Shown: in pieces, positions 24,975-33,464 of the stretch
Layout of the letters: each line of letters begins with the position of its first letter
Position numbering within the stretch: the stretch's first letter is position 1
Source of the DNA: Caenispirillum bisanense
Lineage (GTDB): Bacteria; Pseudomonadota; Alphaproteobacteria; Rhodospirillales; Rhodospirillaceae
Assembly: GCF_900230255.1 (NCBI RefSeq)
Contig: NZ_OCNJ01000018.1
Location: 1 to 50,646 of the forward strand
Direction: 5' to 3'
DNA: 50,646 nucleotides
Made by a program: the position numbers and the translations under genes
Notes under the pieces: model-generated
What the model saw: only the letters and a program-made list of their open reading frames with translations
The model's database searches: none
Told to the model about the DNA's origin: nothing

Positions 24975-25778
24975 TCAGCCGCCCTGGTTGAAGGCCGGCT
25001 TGCGGCGCTCCAGGAAGGCGTCGATGCCTTCCTCCCAGTCGGCGGTGGCGGTGGAGGCGGCGAAGCTGTCGCGCTCGGCGTCGAGCTGCGCCGCCAGGTC
25101 GTTGTGCAGCGAGGCGTTCAGCAGCGCCTTGGTGCGGCCGATGGCGCCGCCGGGCAGGGCCTTGAAGCGCTCCGCCAGGGCGGCGGTGGCGGCGGACAGG
25201 TCGGCGCGCGGGTGGACGGCGTTGACCATGCCCCAGCGCTCCGCCGTCGCCGCATCGAAGCGGCCGCCGAGCAGGGCGATCTCCGCCGCCCGCTTGGCAC
25301 CCACCAGCCGCGGCAGGAACCAGCTGCCGGAGCCGTCGGGCGTGGTGGCGATGTTGATGTAGGCGAGCGTGAAGTAGGCGTCGTCGCTCGCCAGCGTCAT
25401 GTCGCAGGCATTGGCGAGCGACAGGCCGAAGCCGGCGCAGGCGCCATGGACGCTGGCGATCACCGGCTGCGGCAGGGCGCGCATGCGGGCGATGGCGCGG
25501 CCCACCTGGTCGATGAGCGGCGCCACCTTGGCCGGGCGGGTCTCGCGCGGCTCGGCGTTGAGGCTCTTGAACAGGCGCAGGTCGCCGCCGGCCATGAAGT
25601 GGTCGCCGGCGCCGTTCACCACCACCACCCGCACCGCGGCGTCGCCGGCGATGCGGCCGAAGGCGTCGTCGAGCCCTTCCGCCATGGCCATGTCGAGCGC
25701 GTTCAGGCTCTGCGGCCGGTTCAGGGTGACGGTGGCGACGGCGTTCTCGATGTGCAGCAGGACGGCGGGGTCGGCCAT
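24975..25778 (-). CDS. Enoyl-CoA hydratase/isomerase family protein
   Basis: A 267-residue crotonase-fold enzyme. Oxyanion-hole segments are FMAGGDLRLF and HGACAGFGLSLANACD. The first catalytic Glu of classical hydratases is replaced by Ser (S120); only an Asp (D148, TTPDGSGSW) remains at the second position. That pattern is more like PaaG-type isomerases than true hydratases, so a double-bond isomerase or related reaction is likelier. CoA-thioester substrate unknown. Confidence 0.88.
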   Translation of the reverse strand: MADPAVLLHIENAVATVTLNRPQSLNALDMAMAEGLDDAFGRIAGDAAVRVVVVNGAGDHFMAGGDLRLFKSLNAEPRETRPAKVAPLIDQVGRAIARMRALPQPVIASVHGACAGFGLSLANACDMTLASDDAYFTLAYINIATTPDGSGSWFLPRLVGAKRAAEIALLGGRFDAATAERWGMVNAVHPRADLSAATAALAERFKALPGGAIGRTKALLNASLHNDLAAQLDAERDSFAASTATADWEEGIDAFLERRKPAFNQGG

Positions 25779-25842
25779 GACGGAAGCGGGCTCCTGTGGA
25801 CGTTTCTGGATCTTGTCGTCTGGTTATATCGGGCGCCGCGCC

Positions 25843-28800
25843 TCAGGCAAAGAGACCGGGACGCGCCGCCGGCTCCGCCAGGTCGGGCAGCGGCTGCTCG
25901 AAGGCGGGCGTGACCTGGAAGCCGAGCCCGCCCTTCAGGCCGAGCGCACTGACCGTATTGGCGAACAGGCCCATGAGGTCGCGCCGCATCTCCGTCGGCA
26001 GTGGCTGGTGGGTGCGCAGGATGAGGTCGAAGCGGCGGTCGGTCTTGCGGAACAGGCCGTCGATCTGTAGCGCGCCCAGGCGCGACAGCTCCAGCGTCAG
26101 CAGGAAGCGCTGGCCGCCGCCGCCCTTGCCTTCGCCCTCGCCGCCGTCCTCGTGGTCGCCGGAGCCCTGGCGGCGGCTGATCATCTGGATGCGCGTCACC
26201 TCGCCGCCGACGTGGAAGGGCAGGGTGGTGACGCGCCATTCGGTGCCGCTGCCGTCGCGGCGCACGGTGGAGGCCTCGGCGAGGTCGCCCTTGAGCGTCT
26301 TCGCCACCCGCTCGCCGCGCTCGCCGGCCCGCTCCAGCGCCCGCATGACGCCGCTGCCCGGCCACAGGCGCACCTCGCCGCCCGCCTGCGCCGCCGTCGA
26401 GAAGCCGGCGATGGTGGCGACGAGGCGCGGGTTGGCCTGCGGCAGGACCTCGGCGAGGCGGCGGCCGGCCTCGCTGGTGCCGAGCACCTGCAGGGCTTCG
26501 GTCAGGCTCGGCCAGGCGGTGGCGGAGAACACCGGGGCCGCGCCCGCCGGCAAGGGCGCGGCGGTGGCGGGCGGGGCGGCGGCGCGCAGCACCTCGAGCC
26601 CGATCTGGGTGCCCGGCGGTGCGGCGATGCGGCCGGCGACGGCCAGCGTGCCGGCGCTCGTTTGCACGAAGGTCTGGCCCTGGGTGCCGCCGGGCAGCAC
26701 GGTGCCGGGTAGCACGGCGGCCGGGTCCGTCGCGGTCACCGTCGGCGCAACCCAGGGCGTCGCGACGCCGGCGGCGGGGGTATAGGGGATGGCGGCGCCG
26801 GTCAACGGCATGGCGGGCGTGGGTGTGGCGCCGGGGACCGGGCCTGCGGGGCCAGCCGTCGCGGGCGCGATGGGCGCCGGGGTTCCCCCGACCGACACCA
26901 CCCGCACCATGACCGCCGTCCCCGGGGTGAGGGTGACGCCGTTGACCACCGGCGCCGGTGTGGCCGGAGCAGGGCTCGCCGGGGTGGGCGTGGCGGGTGC
27001 CGAGGCGGCCGGGATGGTTGTGGCACCTGCGGCAGGAGCCTGTCCGGGAGCCGCCGGCACCGGCTGACCGCCGCTCGCCGGGGCGGCTGCCGGCACGGCC
27101 TGACCCGGCGCCGCCGTCGGCACGGTCGCGGGAACGCTCGCCCCCGGCGGAACCACCGCCGCCGCCGGCGGCGCCGCGCCGGGGATCGGCGGAAGGGGCG
27201 TCGCCGCGCCCGGTACGGGCTGGCCCCCGCCCGGCAAGAGAGCCCCCGGCGCGACCTGCCCGGCGAGGCCGGGCACCGGAGCCGAGGCGCCGGGTGTAGG
27301 TAGCGGAGCGGTGACCACCGGCGGCGCCGAGGGCGCCGGCTGAGCGGGGGCGGGTGTGGCAGTCACCGGTGGGGCTTGAGGCGCTGGAGCCGGCTGCGCG
27401 GGGGCAGCCGAGCCGCCACCGGCCGGCGGCGGTGCCTGTGGTGGGGCCTGTGGTGGGGCCGTTTGCGTCGTCGCCGGGCTGCTCTGCGGCGACGGGGCGG
27501 GCGCCGGCTGGTTACCCGCCGCCTGAGCGGCCGGAGCGGCCGGCGTCGCTGCCGGGGGCGGCGGAGCGGCGGCCGGTGGCGGCGTAGGCTGGCTGGGCGC
27601 CTGCGTCGAAGTGGGCGCTTGCGGCGCGGCGGGTTGGCCGGTGGGTTGCGGCGGCGCCGGGGCGGGCGCCGGCGTCCCCCCCTGCGGCGCCGGCGGCGAC
27701 AGTGTCGAAGTGGTTCCAGCGGCGGGCGGTGGCGGCGCGCCAGCGCCCTGCGGCGCCGGGGCTTGTGCCGTCGATGCTTGCCCTGTCAGTGCAGGCTGAG
27801 CCGCCGAGACTGCCGGTGCCGCGGGCGGGATGGCCGCCGCCGCACCCTGGCCCGTCGGCGCAGGCGTCGGCGTCGCTTGTGCTGCAGCCTGTTGCGCAGC
27901 GGGTTGGGTGGGAGGTGTCGCCGGTGCGACGGCCTGCGCCCCGGTGGGCGGGGCGGCTGGCGCAGCTGTCTGCCCCGTCGGCGCAGGCGCAGGCGTCGCT
28001 TGTGCCGCAGGCTGTTGTGGGGCGGATTGGCCGAGAGGTGTCGCCGGTGCAGCGGCCTGCCCCGCGGGCGGAGTCGCCGTCGCGGTCTGGCCTGTCGGTG
28101 CAGGGGCCGCCGTCGATTGTGTCGCGGGCTGCTGCGGAGCAACTTGGCCGAGGGTCGTCGCCAGCGCGGCGGCCTGTGCCCCCGCGGGCGGTGCGGCTGC
28201 CGTCGCTGTTTGGCCCGTTGGTGCAGGCGCAGGCGTCGCCTGTGTCGCGGGTTGTTGCGGAGCGGATTGCCCGGGGGGCGTCATCGGCGCGGCGGCCTGT
28301 GGTCCCGCGGGCGGTGCGGCTGGCGTCGCGGTCTGGCCTGTCGGTGCCGGCGCAGGCGTCACCTGTGCCGCGGGCTGCTGTGGGGCGGTTTGAGCCGGGG
28401 GCGTCGCCGGTGCGGTGGCCTGCCCCGCGGGCGGAGTCGCCGTCGCGGGCTGGCTTGTCGGTGCAGGCGCAGGCGTCACCTGTGCCGCGGGCTGCTGTGG
28501 GGCGGGCTGAGCGGCGGGCGTCGCCGGTGCGGTGGCCTGCCCCGCGGGCGGAGTTGCCGTCGCGGGCTGGCCCGTCGGTGCAGGCGCAGGCGTCGATTGT
28601 GTCGCGGGCTGCAGCGGAGCGGATTGGCCGAGGGGTGTCGCCGGCGCGGCGGCCTGTGGTCCCGCGGGCGGGGCGGCTGGCATTGTTGTCTGGCCCGTCG
28701 GTGCGGGTGCAGGTGTCGCTTGTGCCGCAGGTTGTTGCGAAGCGGCTTGGCCCGGGGGCGTCACCGACACGGCGGCTTGTGCTCCCGCGGGCGGGGCGGC

Positions 28801-30081
28801 GACGGCAGGCTGACCCGTCGGCGCGGATGCTGGCGTCGCTTGAGCCACGGCGGGCAGGGGCGAGGGTTGGCCGGGAGTGGTCGTCGTGGCTGCTTGCGCC
28901 CCCGCCGGTGGGGGGGCTGCCGTTGTGCTCTGGCTTGGCGGCGCAGGCGCTGCTTGGGTTGCGGGCGGCGGTGCTGCGGGTTGGCTGGAAGCCGGCGCCG
29001 GCGCCGGCGTCTGCGGAGCGGGCTGGGTCGGCGTCGCCGCCTGTGTCTCTGGCGGTTGAGCGGCGGCGGGTGCCGCCTGCCCAGTCGGTGCAGGCGCGGG
29101 GGATGCGGCGCCGGTGGGCGCCGGAGCGGAGGCCTGTTCGGCCGTGGGCTGGGTGGCGGCCGTCGCCGGCTGTCCGGTCGGTGCAGGTGCTGGCGTGGCT
29201 TGGGCAGGCGCCGGTTGCGGCGTCGGCGGAGTGGTCGCGGTCGCCGGTGTGGGGACTGGGCCTCCGGCCGGCTGCTGGGCGGGCGCCGGGGGCGAGGGCG
29301 CCGGTTGGCTGACCGCAGTCGTCGGCGCGGCGGGTCGTCCTGCCGTCGGCTGGCTGTCGGGAGACGGCGCCTGCGCCGGCGATTGCGGCGCGGCGGTGCT
29401 GGTGGCGGGCGGTGACGGCTGGCGACCTGCCGGCTGAGCGGCCTGTGCCACGGGGGTCTGGGCGGCGGCGGTCGGTACCTGCGCCGGCACCGGTGTGCGG
29501 CCGTAGGCGAGGGCGGCGGCCTGGGTGGCAGGTTGCGGCGGGGGCGCCGTGCCGGCGGCCGCCCCCGGCGTCGGGCGGAGGACGATGGCGAGCAGGCCGT
29601 CGCGGTTGGACAGGCTGAGGGTGTCCACGCCGCTCGCCGCCACCGTCGGGGCCTGTGCCTGTGGCTGGGGCGGGGTGGCCGCCTGGGGTGCCGGTGCCTG
29701 GGCGGCCGGCGCCTGCGGCCGGGCGGCGTGCAGCTCGGGCAGGGCCTGGGCGAGGGGGCGGCCGTCGACGGCGGTGACGCGGAAGACGGTGGCGTCGGTG
29801 GTCTGGCCGCTTACCTGCACGGTCAGGCGGGTACCCTCGGGCAGGGGCAGGGGGGTCCGCAGGGTGACGCTCGCGGTGCCGCCGCCGGGGGCGGGCAGGC
29901 TGGCGGTCACGGTGCCGCGGTCGGCGGCGGCGGTGGCGGTCAGTTCCACCACCGCACCCGGCGGCAGGGCGCGCACGGCGGCGGGCGGATGGCTGGCGGC
30001 GGCCACCGAGGGCACGGGCGCCGGCGCCCGCGGCGGAGCGCCCGCGGCGGCGGTGGGGGGCGGCGGCAGCGGGCGCGACAT
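25843..30081 (-). CDS. Giant Pro/Ala-rich FliK-like (hook-length control) protein
   Basis: 1412 residues, far above the usual 400-700 of FliK. GGAGGG precedes the ATG, 14 nt after the flhG stop. The N terminus (about 20-110) has LPPGAVVELTATAAADRG and LPEGTRLTVQVSG blocks like those of alphaproteobacterial FliK proteins. The middle thousand residues are almost only P, A, T, Q and G, with about nine tandem 39-41-residue repeats. The last 250 residues fold again (LELSRLGALQIDGLFR, FDLILRT), resembling the FliK C-terminal substrate-switch domain. Function as a secreted hook ruler is inferred from these ends and the position after flhF-flhG. Confidence 0.65.
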   Translation of the reverse strand: MSRPLPPPPTAAAGAPPRAPAPVPSVAAASHPPAAVRALPPGAVVELTATAAADRGTVTASLPAPGGGTASVTLRTPLPLPEGTRLTVQVSGQTTDATVFRVTAVDGRPLAQALPELHAARPQAPAAQAPAPQAATPPQPQAQAPTVAASGVDTLSLSNRDGLLAIVLRPTPGAAAGTAPPPQPATQAAALAYGRTPVPAQVPTAAAQTPVAQAAQPAGRQPSPPATSTAAPQSPAQAPSPDSQPTAGRPAAPTTAVSQPAPSPPAPAQQPAGGPVPTPATATTPPTPQPAPAQATPAPAPTGQPATAATQPTAEQASAPAPTGAASPAPAPTGQAAPAAAQPPETQAATPTQPAPQTPAPAPASSQPAAPPPATQAAPAPPSQSTTAAPPPAGAQAATTTTPGQPSPLPAVAQATPASAPTGQPAVAAPPAGAQAAVSVTPPGQAASQQPAAQATPAPAPTGQTTMPAAPPAGPQAAAPATPLGQSAPLQPATQSTPAPAPTGQPATATPPAGQATAPATPAAQPAPQQPAAQVTPAPAPTSQPATATPPAGQATAPATPPAQTAPQQPAAQVTPAPAPTGQTATPAAPPAGPQAAAPMTPPGQSAPQQPATQATPAPAPTGQTATAAAPPAGAQAAALATTLGQVAPQQPATQSTAAPAPTGQTATATPPAGQAAAPATPLGQSAPQQPAAQATPAPAPTGQTAAPAAPPTGAQAVAPATPPTQPAAQQAAAQATPTPAPTGQGAAAAIPPAAPAVSAAQPALTGQASTAQAPAPQGAGAPPPPAAGTTSTLSPPAPQGGTPAPAPAPPQPTGQPAAPQAPTSTQAPSQPTPPPAAAPPPPAATPAAPAAQAAGNQPAPAPSPQSSPATTQTAPPQAPPQAPPPAGGGSAAPAQPAPAPQAPPVTATPAPAQPAPSAPPVVTAPLPTPGASAPVPGLAGQVAPGALLPGGGQPVPGAATPLPPIPGAAPPAAAVVPPGASVPATVPTAAPGQAVPAAAPASGGQPVPAAPGQAPAAGATTIPAASAPATPTPASPAPATPAPVVNGVTLTPGTAVMVRVVSVGGTPAPIAPATAGPAGPVPGATPTPAMPLTGAAIPYTPAAGVATPWVAPTVTATDPAAVLPGTVLPGGTQGQTFVQTSAGTLAVAGRIAAPPGTQIGLEVLRAAAPPATAAPLPAGAAPVFSATAWPSLTEALQVLGTSEAGRRLAEVLPQANPRLVATIAGFSTAAQAGGEVRLWPGSGVMRALERAGERGERVAKTLKGDLAEASTVRRDGSGTEWRVTTLPFHVGGEVTRIQMISRRQGSGDHEDGGEGEGKGGGGQRFLLTLELSRLGALQIDGLFRKTDRRFDLILRTHQPLPTEMRRDLMGLFANTVSALGLKGGLGFQVTPAFEQPLPDLAEPAARPGLFA
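27846..28845 (-). repeat. About nine tandem coding repeats of 39-41 codons
   Basis: Each unit has the form TPAPAPTGQ, then a PPAG segment, then a P-G-Q-x-APQQPA(A/T)Q close. Unit length is about 117-123 bp and copies differ by substitutions and small in-frame indels, so the frame is kept throughout. All units lie inside the FliK-like gene. Confidence 0.85.
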
Positions 30082-30095
30082 GCCCCGGCCCTCCG

Positions 30096-30896
30096 TTACA
30101 GCTTCAGCAGCCGGTCGGCGATGGCCTCGACGTCGGCGGCGGCTTCCGCATTGGGGTGGCGGGTCAGGATCGGCGTCTGGTTGCGGATGGCCTCGCGCAC
30201 CCGCATGTCCCGCCGCACGATGCCGAGCAGCGGCGGATTGATCTTCAGGAAGCCCTGGCAGGCCTTCTGCAGGGTCTGGTAGGTGCGCTCGCCCTCGCGC
30301 GTCGAGTTGGCGGCGTTGATGACGACGCGCACGTCGACGCCGGCGCGCTCCATGGCCGTCACCTTGATGAAGGCATAGGCGTCGGTGAGCGAGGTCGGCT
30401 CGTCGGAGGTCACCACGATGATGGTGCCGGCGGCGCGCGCCAAGTGGCGGACGCTCTTCTCCACGCCGGCGCCCAGGTCGAGGATGACGCGGTCGTACTT
30501 CTGCGCCATCAGCGCCAGGTCGTCGGCCAGGATCTGCAGGCGGCTCGGCGGGATGTTGGCGAGCGAGCCAGAGCCCGAGCGCCCGGCGAGCACGTCGAAG
30601 CCGCCCGGCTCGTAGCGCATGATGGCCTGGTTCAGCGTCATCTTGCCGGCCACCACGCTGCCCAGGTCGGCGCGCGGCATGAGGCCGAGCTGGATGTCCA
30701 CGTTGGCGAGGCCGAGGTCGCCGTCGAACAGCAGCGCCCGCTGGCCCTTGCGCGCCAGCGCGTGGGTGGTGGTGATGGCGAACCACGTCTTCCCCACGCC
30801 GCCCTTCCCCGAGGCGATCGCGATGATGTTGCGGCCCTTCTGCCGCTCCGAAGGACGCGGCGCCAGCGTCGGCACGGCGTCTGACGAGGAAGTCAT
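30096..30896 (-). CDS. flhG: FlhG, MinD-like ATPase controlling flagellar number
   Basis: A 266-residue P-loop ATPase. The deviant Walker A GKGGVGKT (about 30-37), LLFDGDLGLANVD and VILDLGAG place it in the MinD/FlhG family. FlhG restrains FlhF and limits flagellum number. A basic/activation-helix-like N terminus (about 20 residues) is present. Its ATG overlaps the flhF stop by 4 nt. Confidence 0.93.
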   Translation of the reverse strand: MTSSSDAVPTLAPRPSERQKGRNIIAIASGKGGVGKTWFAITTTHALARKGQRALLFDGDLGLANVDIQLGLMPRADLGSVVAGKMTLNQAIMRYEPGGFDVLAGRSGSGSLANIPPSRLQILADDLALMAQKYDRVILDLGAGVEKSVRHLARAAGTIIVVTSDEPTSLTDAYAFIKVTAMERAGVDVRVVINAANSTREGERTYQTLQKACQGFLKINPPLLGIVRRDMRVREAIRNQTPILTRHPNAEAAADVEAIADRLLKL

Positions 30897-31945
30897 GACT
30901 GGCGAGCCTCTCTCCAGGTGTTGAGTTCTTCCTTACCGGAAACCCTCCGCGGGGGCGAGGCTTCCTGAGGCACGGCATCTTCTATGCCGGAGGGCTCGCT
31001 GGGCGGCACGATGAGCCGGGCGAGCGACACGGGATTGATGGGGCAAAGCCCGTTGGCGACATGCGGGTTGACCGACACGTCGGAGAACATGAGCTGGCCG
31101 GCATCCGCCGCCGCCAGCACGGCGCCGAGGCGGCGCGTCATGTCGAGGCGGGTGGCGAGCAGGCGGGTGGCACCGGCGCCGGCGAAGGCCTCGGCGATCT
31201 CGGTCGCCTCGACGGCGTCGCCGCCCGCCGCCAGCACCAGGATGGGCTCGACGTCGGCGGCTTCCACCAGCGTGCGCAGGAAAGCCATGTCGTTGTTGTT
31301 GAACGGGTTGAGGCCGGGGCTGTCGATGAAGGTCAGGTCGTGCTCGCCGGCCCGCGCCGCCAGCACCTGGCGCAGGCTGTCCGGCCCGCGCGCCTTTTCC
31401 AGCTGGATGTCGAGGATGCGGGTGAAGGCGGCCAGCTGCTCCGTCGCCCCCGCGCGCACCGAGTCGGCGGTCACCACGCCGACCGTCCGGCCGGCGAGGC
31501 GGGCTCGGGCGGCGAGCTTGGCGGTGGTGATGGTCTTGCCGGCGCCCGGCGGTCCGACGATGAGAAAGGGCCGCGGCGACCGGCGGGCGGGTAGCGGCGC
31601 GAAGGTGAACAGGTCGTCGAGCGCGGCGGCGCAGGCCATGGTGCCGTCGGCCACTTCCAGCACCCGCACCTTGGCGACCAGCCGGTCGAGCAGGACGGTG
31701 GGCACGCCGTGGTAGTCCAGGTTGTCGCGGACGATGTCGGCGATGGGCGAGGGCTCGACGCCCGTCAGCACCTGCTCGATCTCGTCGTCGAGGGCGAGTT
31801 GTTCCTCGACGGCCGCCGTGATGCGCACACCCTGGCCGCCGGCCGCCCGCTGGGTCGAGACGATGATGGCATCGTCACCCAGTTCGGCGCGGACCATGGC
31901 CATGGCCTCGGCCATGGTGTCGGCGGCGTAGCATTTCAGGCGCAT
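30893..31945 (-). CDS. flhF: FlhF, SRP-type GTPase for flagellar placement
   Basis: 350 residues from ATG 31945 (a TTG two codons earlier is also open). The N-terminal MRLKCYAADTMAEAMAMVRAELG block is typical of FlhF. The NG domain has P-loop VGPPGAGKT, VTADSVRAGATEQL, a DxxG equivalent in FIDSPGLN and a late TRLD guanine-recognition motif. It recruits the earliest basal-body parts at the chosen pole. No clear ribosome binding site is visible. Confidence 0.93.
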   Translation of the reverse strand: MRLKCYAADTMAEAMAMVRAELGDDAIIVSTQRAAGGQGVRITAAVEEQLALDDEIEQVLTGVEPSPIADIVRDNLDYHGVPTVLLDRLVAKVRVLEVADGTMACAAALDDLFTFAPLPARRSPRPFLIVGPPGAGKTITTAKLAARARLAGRTVGVVTADSVRAGATEQLAAFTRILDIQLEKARGPDSLRQVLAARAGEHDLTFIDSPGLNPFNNNDMAFLRTLVEAADVEPILVLAAGGDAVEATEIAEAFAGAGATRLLATRLDMTRRLGAVLAAADAGQLMFSDVSVNPHVANGLCPINPVSLARLIVPPSEPSGIEDAVPQEASPPRRVSGKEELNTWREARQS

Positions 31946-32115
31946 GGACAACCCGGAACAACGGAAGGGGGTAGGTCTCCCCCCATCGGACGCAAAGCCC
32001 TTTATGCCGCAGGAAGAGTTACTTCTCTCTTACCGACTCACGCAGAACCGGGCGCCGGGGTCAACATTCGCGTTTTCGGGCGCCTGCGGTTCGGCCGCGC
32101 TGCCGCCCGTCTTCC

Positions 32116-33285
32116 TCAATACGGCGCCGATCGTCCGACCCGGGCCAACTCCAGACGCCACTCTCGCCCGGCCTTGTCGATCAGGGTGTCGAGGCGGTCG
32201 TAGAAGTCTTCGGCCGTTTCGAGAAGTGCCCGCACCGGATCGGATCCGCTCTTGCCCTTGGCGACGTCGCGGTACGACTGGTTGCCGTAGATCTGCACCT
32301 GTTGCAGCGGCAGCGTCAGCACCGACCGCGGCGCGCCGCCGCCGACCGCCAGCTTCTGCAAGGCCAGGAGGGCTGCAGCGACGGCCTTGGTCGGGTCCGT
32401 GAGGTGCTTCTGGAACAGCTTGGCGTCGATGTCGCCCCGGCTCTTGCGGGCCTGCGCGACCTTGCTTGCCGCCGCCTCGACGGCTGCCTGGGTCGCCGAG
32501 AAGGCGGCGGCGCAGCGTTTGACGTCATAGGGCGCGACCTGCCATTTCTCTTCGGCAGCCTCGCAAGCGGTGTCCAGACTGTCGGCGATGTCTTCCAGAG
32601 CTTTGGCGAGCACGACCAGTTGCTCGGCATAGACCGGGTCGGCATCGGCGTCGCCCGACTTGGCCTTGCGCAGGTCGGCGACGTAGCCCGCCGTGGCGCG
32701 GCGCATGTCGGCGCGCGCCGCCTTCAGTTTGGCGGACGTCTTGTCATCGGGGTCGCTCGCCAGTTTGAGGGCCAGGCCTTCGCAGGTGGACAAGGCCTTC
32801 TCGATCCCCGACGCCATGCGGAACGCGCCGAGGATCGTGCGGCTGGGCTTCTTGCGCTTGGTCTTGGCTTCGAAGGTCTTCTTGGCGTCCTGCCAATCGC
32901 GCGTCCAGGGTCCCGCGGCCTTGAAGACGGTGCCGCCGCGCACGGGCTTCCATTCGTCGACCCACATGTCGGCCATGGCCGAAAGGGTCGTGTCCATCTG
33001 CTTCACGGCGCCGGCCGAGATCACGGTAATGCCGACCTGCGCCTCCATGGCCCTGATCTTGGCCACCACGCCCGAGAACTTGCCGACCGCGGCCGTGAGC
33101 GCCTTCACCATGGCTTCCGTGGGCGCGCTCTCATAGCGGGCGACAAGCTTGTCTACCTCGGCCATCAGGGCGGTTCCCTCGTCGATCGCCTTTTGCAGCT
33201 GCTTGCCGCGCGGGGTGTTGGAGGCCTTCTTCAATTCCGCAATGTGGTACTGCGCATCCTTCCAATCGCGCGAAAACTTCCCCAT
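32116..33285 (-). CDS. Unknown Lys/Ala-rich helical protein (389 residues)
   Basis: No family recognised. GGGGAC about 6 nt before the ATG supports the start. The sequence is dominated by long amphipathic helices rich in Lys, Ala, Asp and Glu (DWKDAQYHIAELKK, VDKLVARYE, EQLVVLAKALEDIADSL), with a distinct C-terminal segment containing QVQIYGNQSYRDVAKGKSG. No signal peptide, membrane segment or Cys pairs are seen. Base composition is somewhat lower in GC and richer in Lys codons than its neighbours, suggesting acquisition. It lies in the insertion between flhA and flhF next to manC. Confidence 0.75.
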   Translation of the reverse strand: MGKFSRDWKDAQYHIAELKKASNTPRGKQLQKAIDEGTALMAEVDKLVARYESAPTEAMVKALTAAVGKFSGVVAKIRAMEAQVGITVISAGAVKQMDTTLSAMADMWVDEWKPVRGGTVFKAAGPWTRDWQDAKKTFEAKTKRKKPSRTILGAFRMASGIEKALSTCEGLALKLASDPDDKTSAKLKAARADMRRATAGYVADLRKAKSGDADADPVYAEQLVVLAKALEDIADSLDTACEAAEEKWQVAPYDVKRCAAAFSATQAAVEAAASKVAQARKSRGDIDAKLFQKHLTDPTKAVAAALLALQKLAVGGGAPRSVLTLPLQQVQIYGNQSYRDVAKGKSGSDPVRALLETAEDFYDRLDTLIDKAGREWRLELARVGRSAPY

Positions 33286-33464
33286 GCCGTCCCCGTCGGT
33301 GATGCCTGACGCCAAACCAGAGCAGATCGCGGCTGCCGCGCGAAAAATCGTTCGGCTGCACAACTTGTGGGGGATTATGCGGAGGGAGCCTGCCGTGCGC
33401 AAGCTTTTGAGGTCGGGCTGTGTACGCGCGCGCAGTGGCCCATCGGTCCCGCCACCAGGCCGCA

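Noticed and set aside
27846..28845. Regular 120-bp repetition that might suggest a CRISPR array
   Set aside because: Units are contiguous, coding, in frame and have no unique spacers.
27376..29415. Long Arg/Gly-rich open frames opposite the FliK-like repeat region
   Set aside because: They are produced by the GC-rich, repeat-containing codons of the minus-strand gene; no ribosome binding site or protein-like composition.
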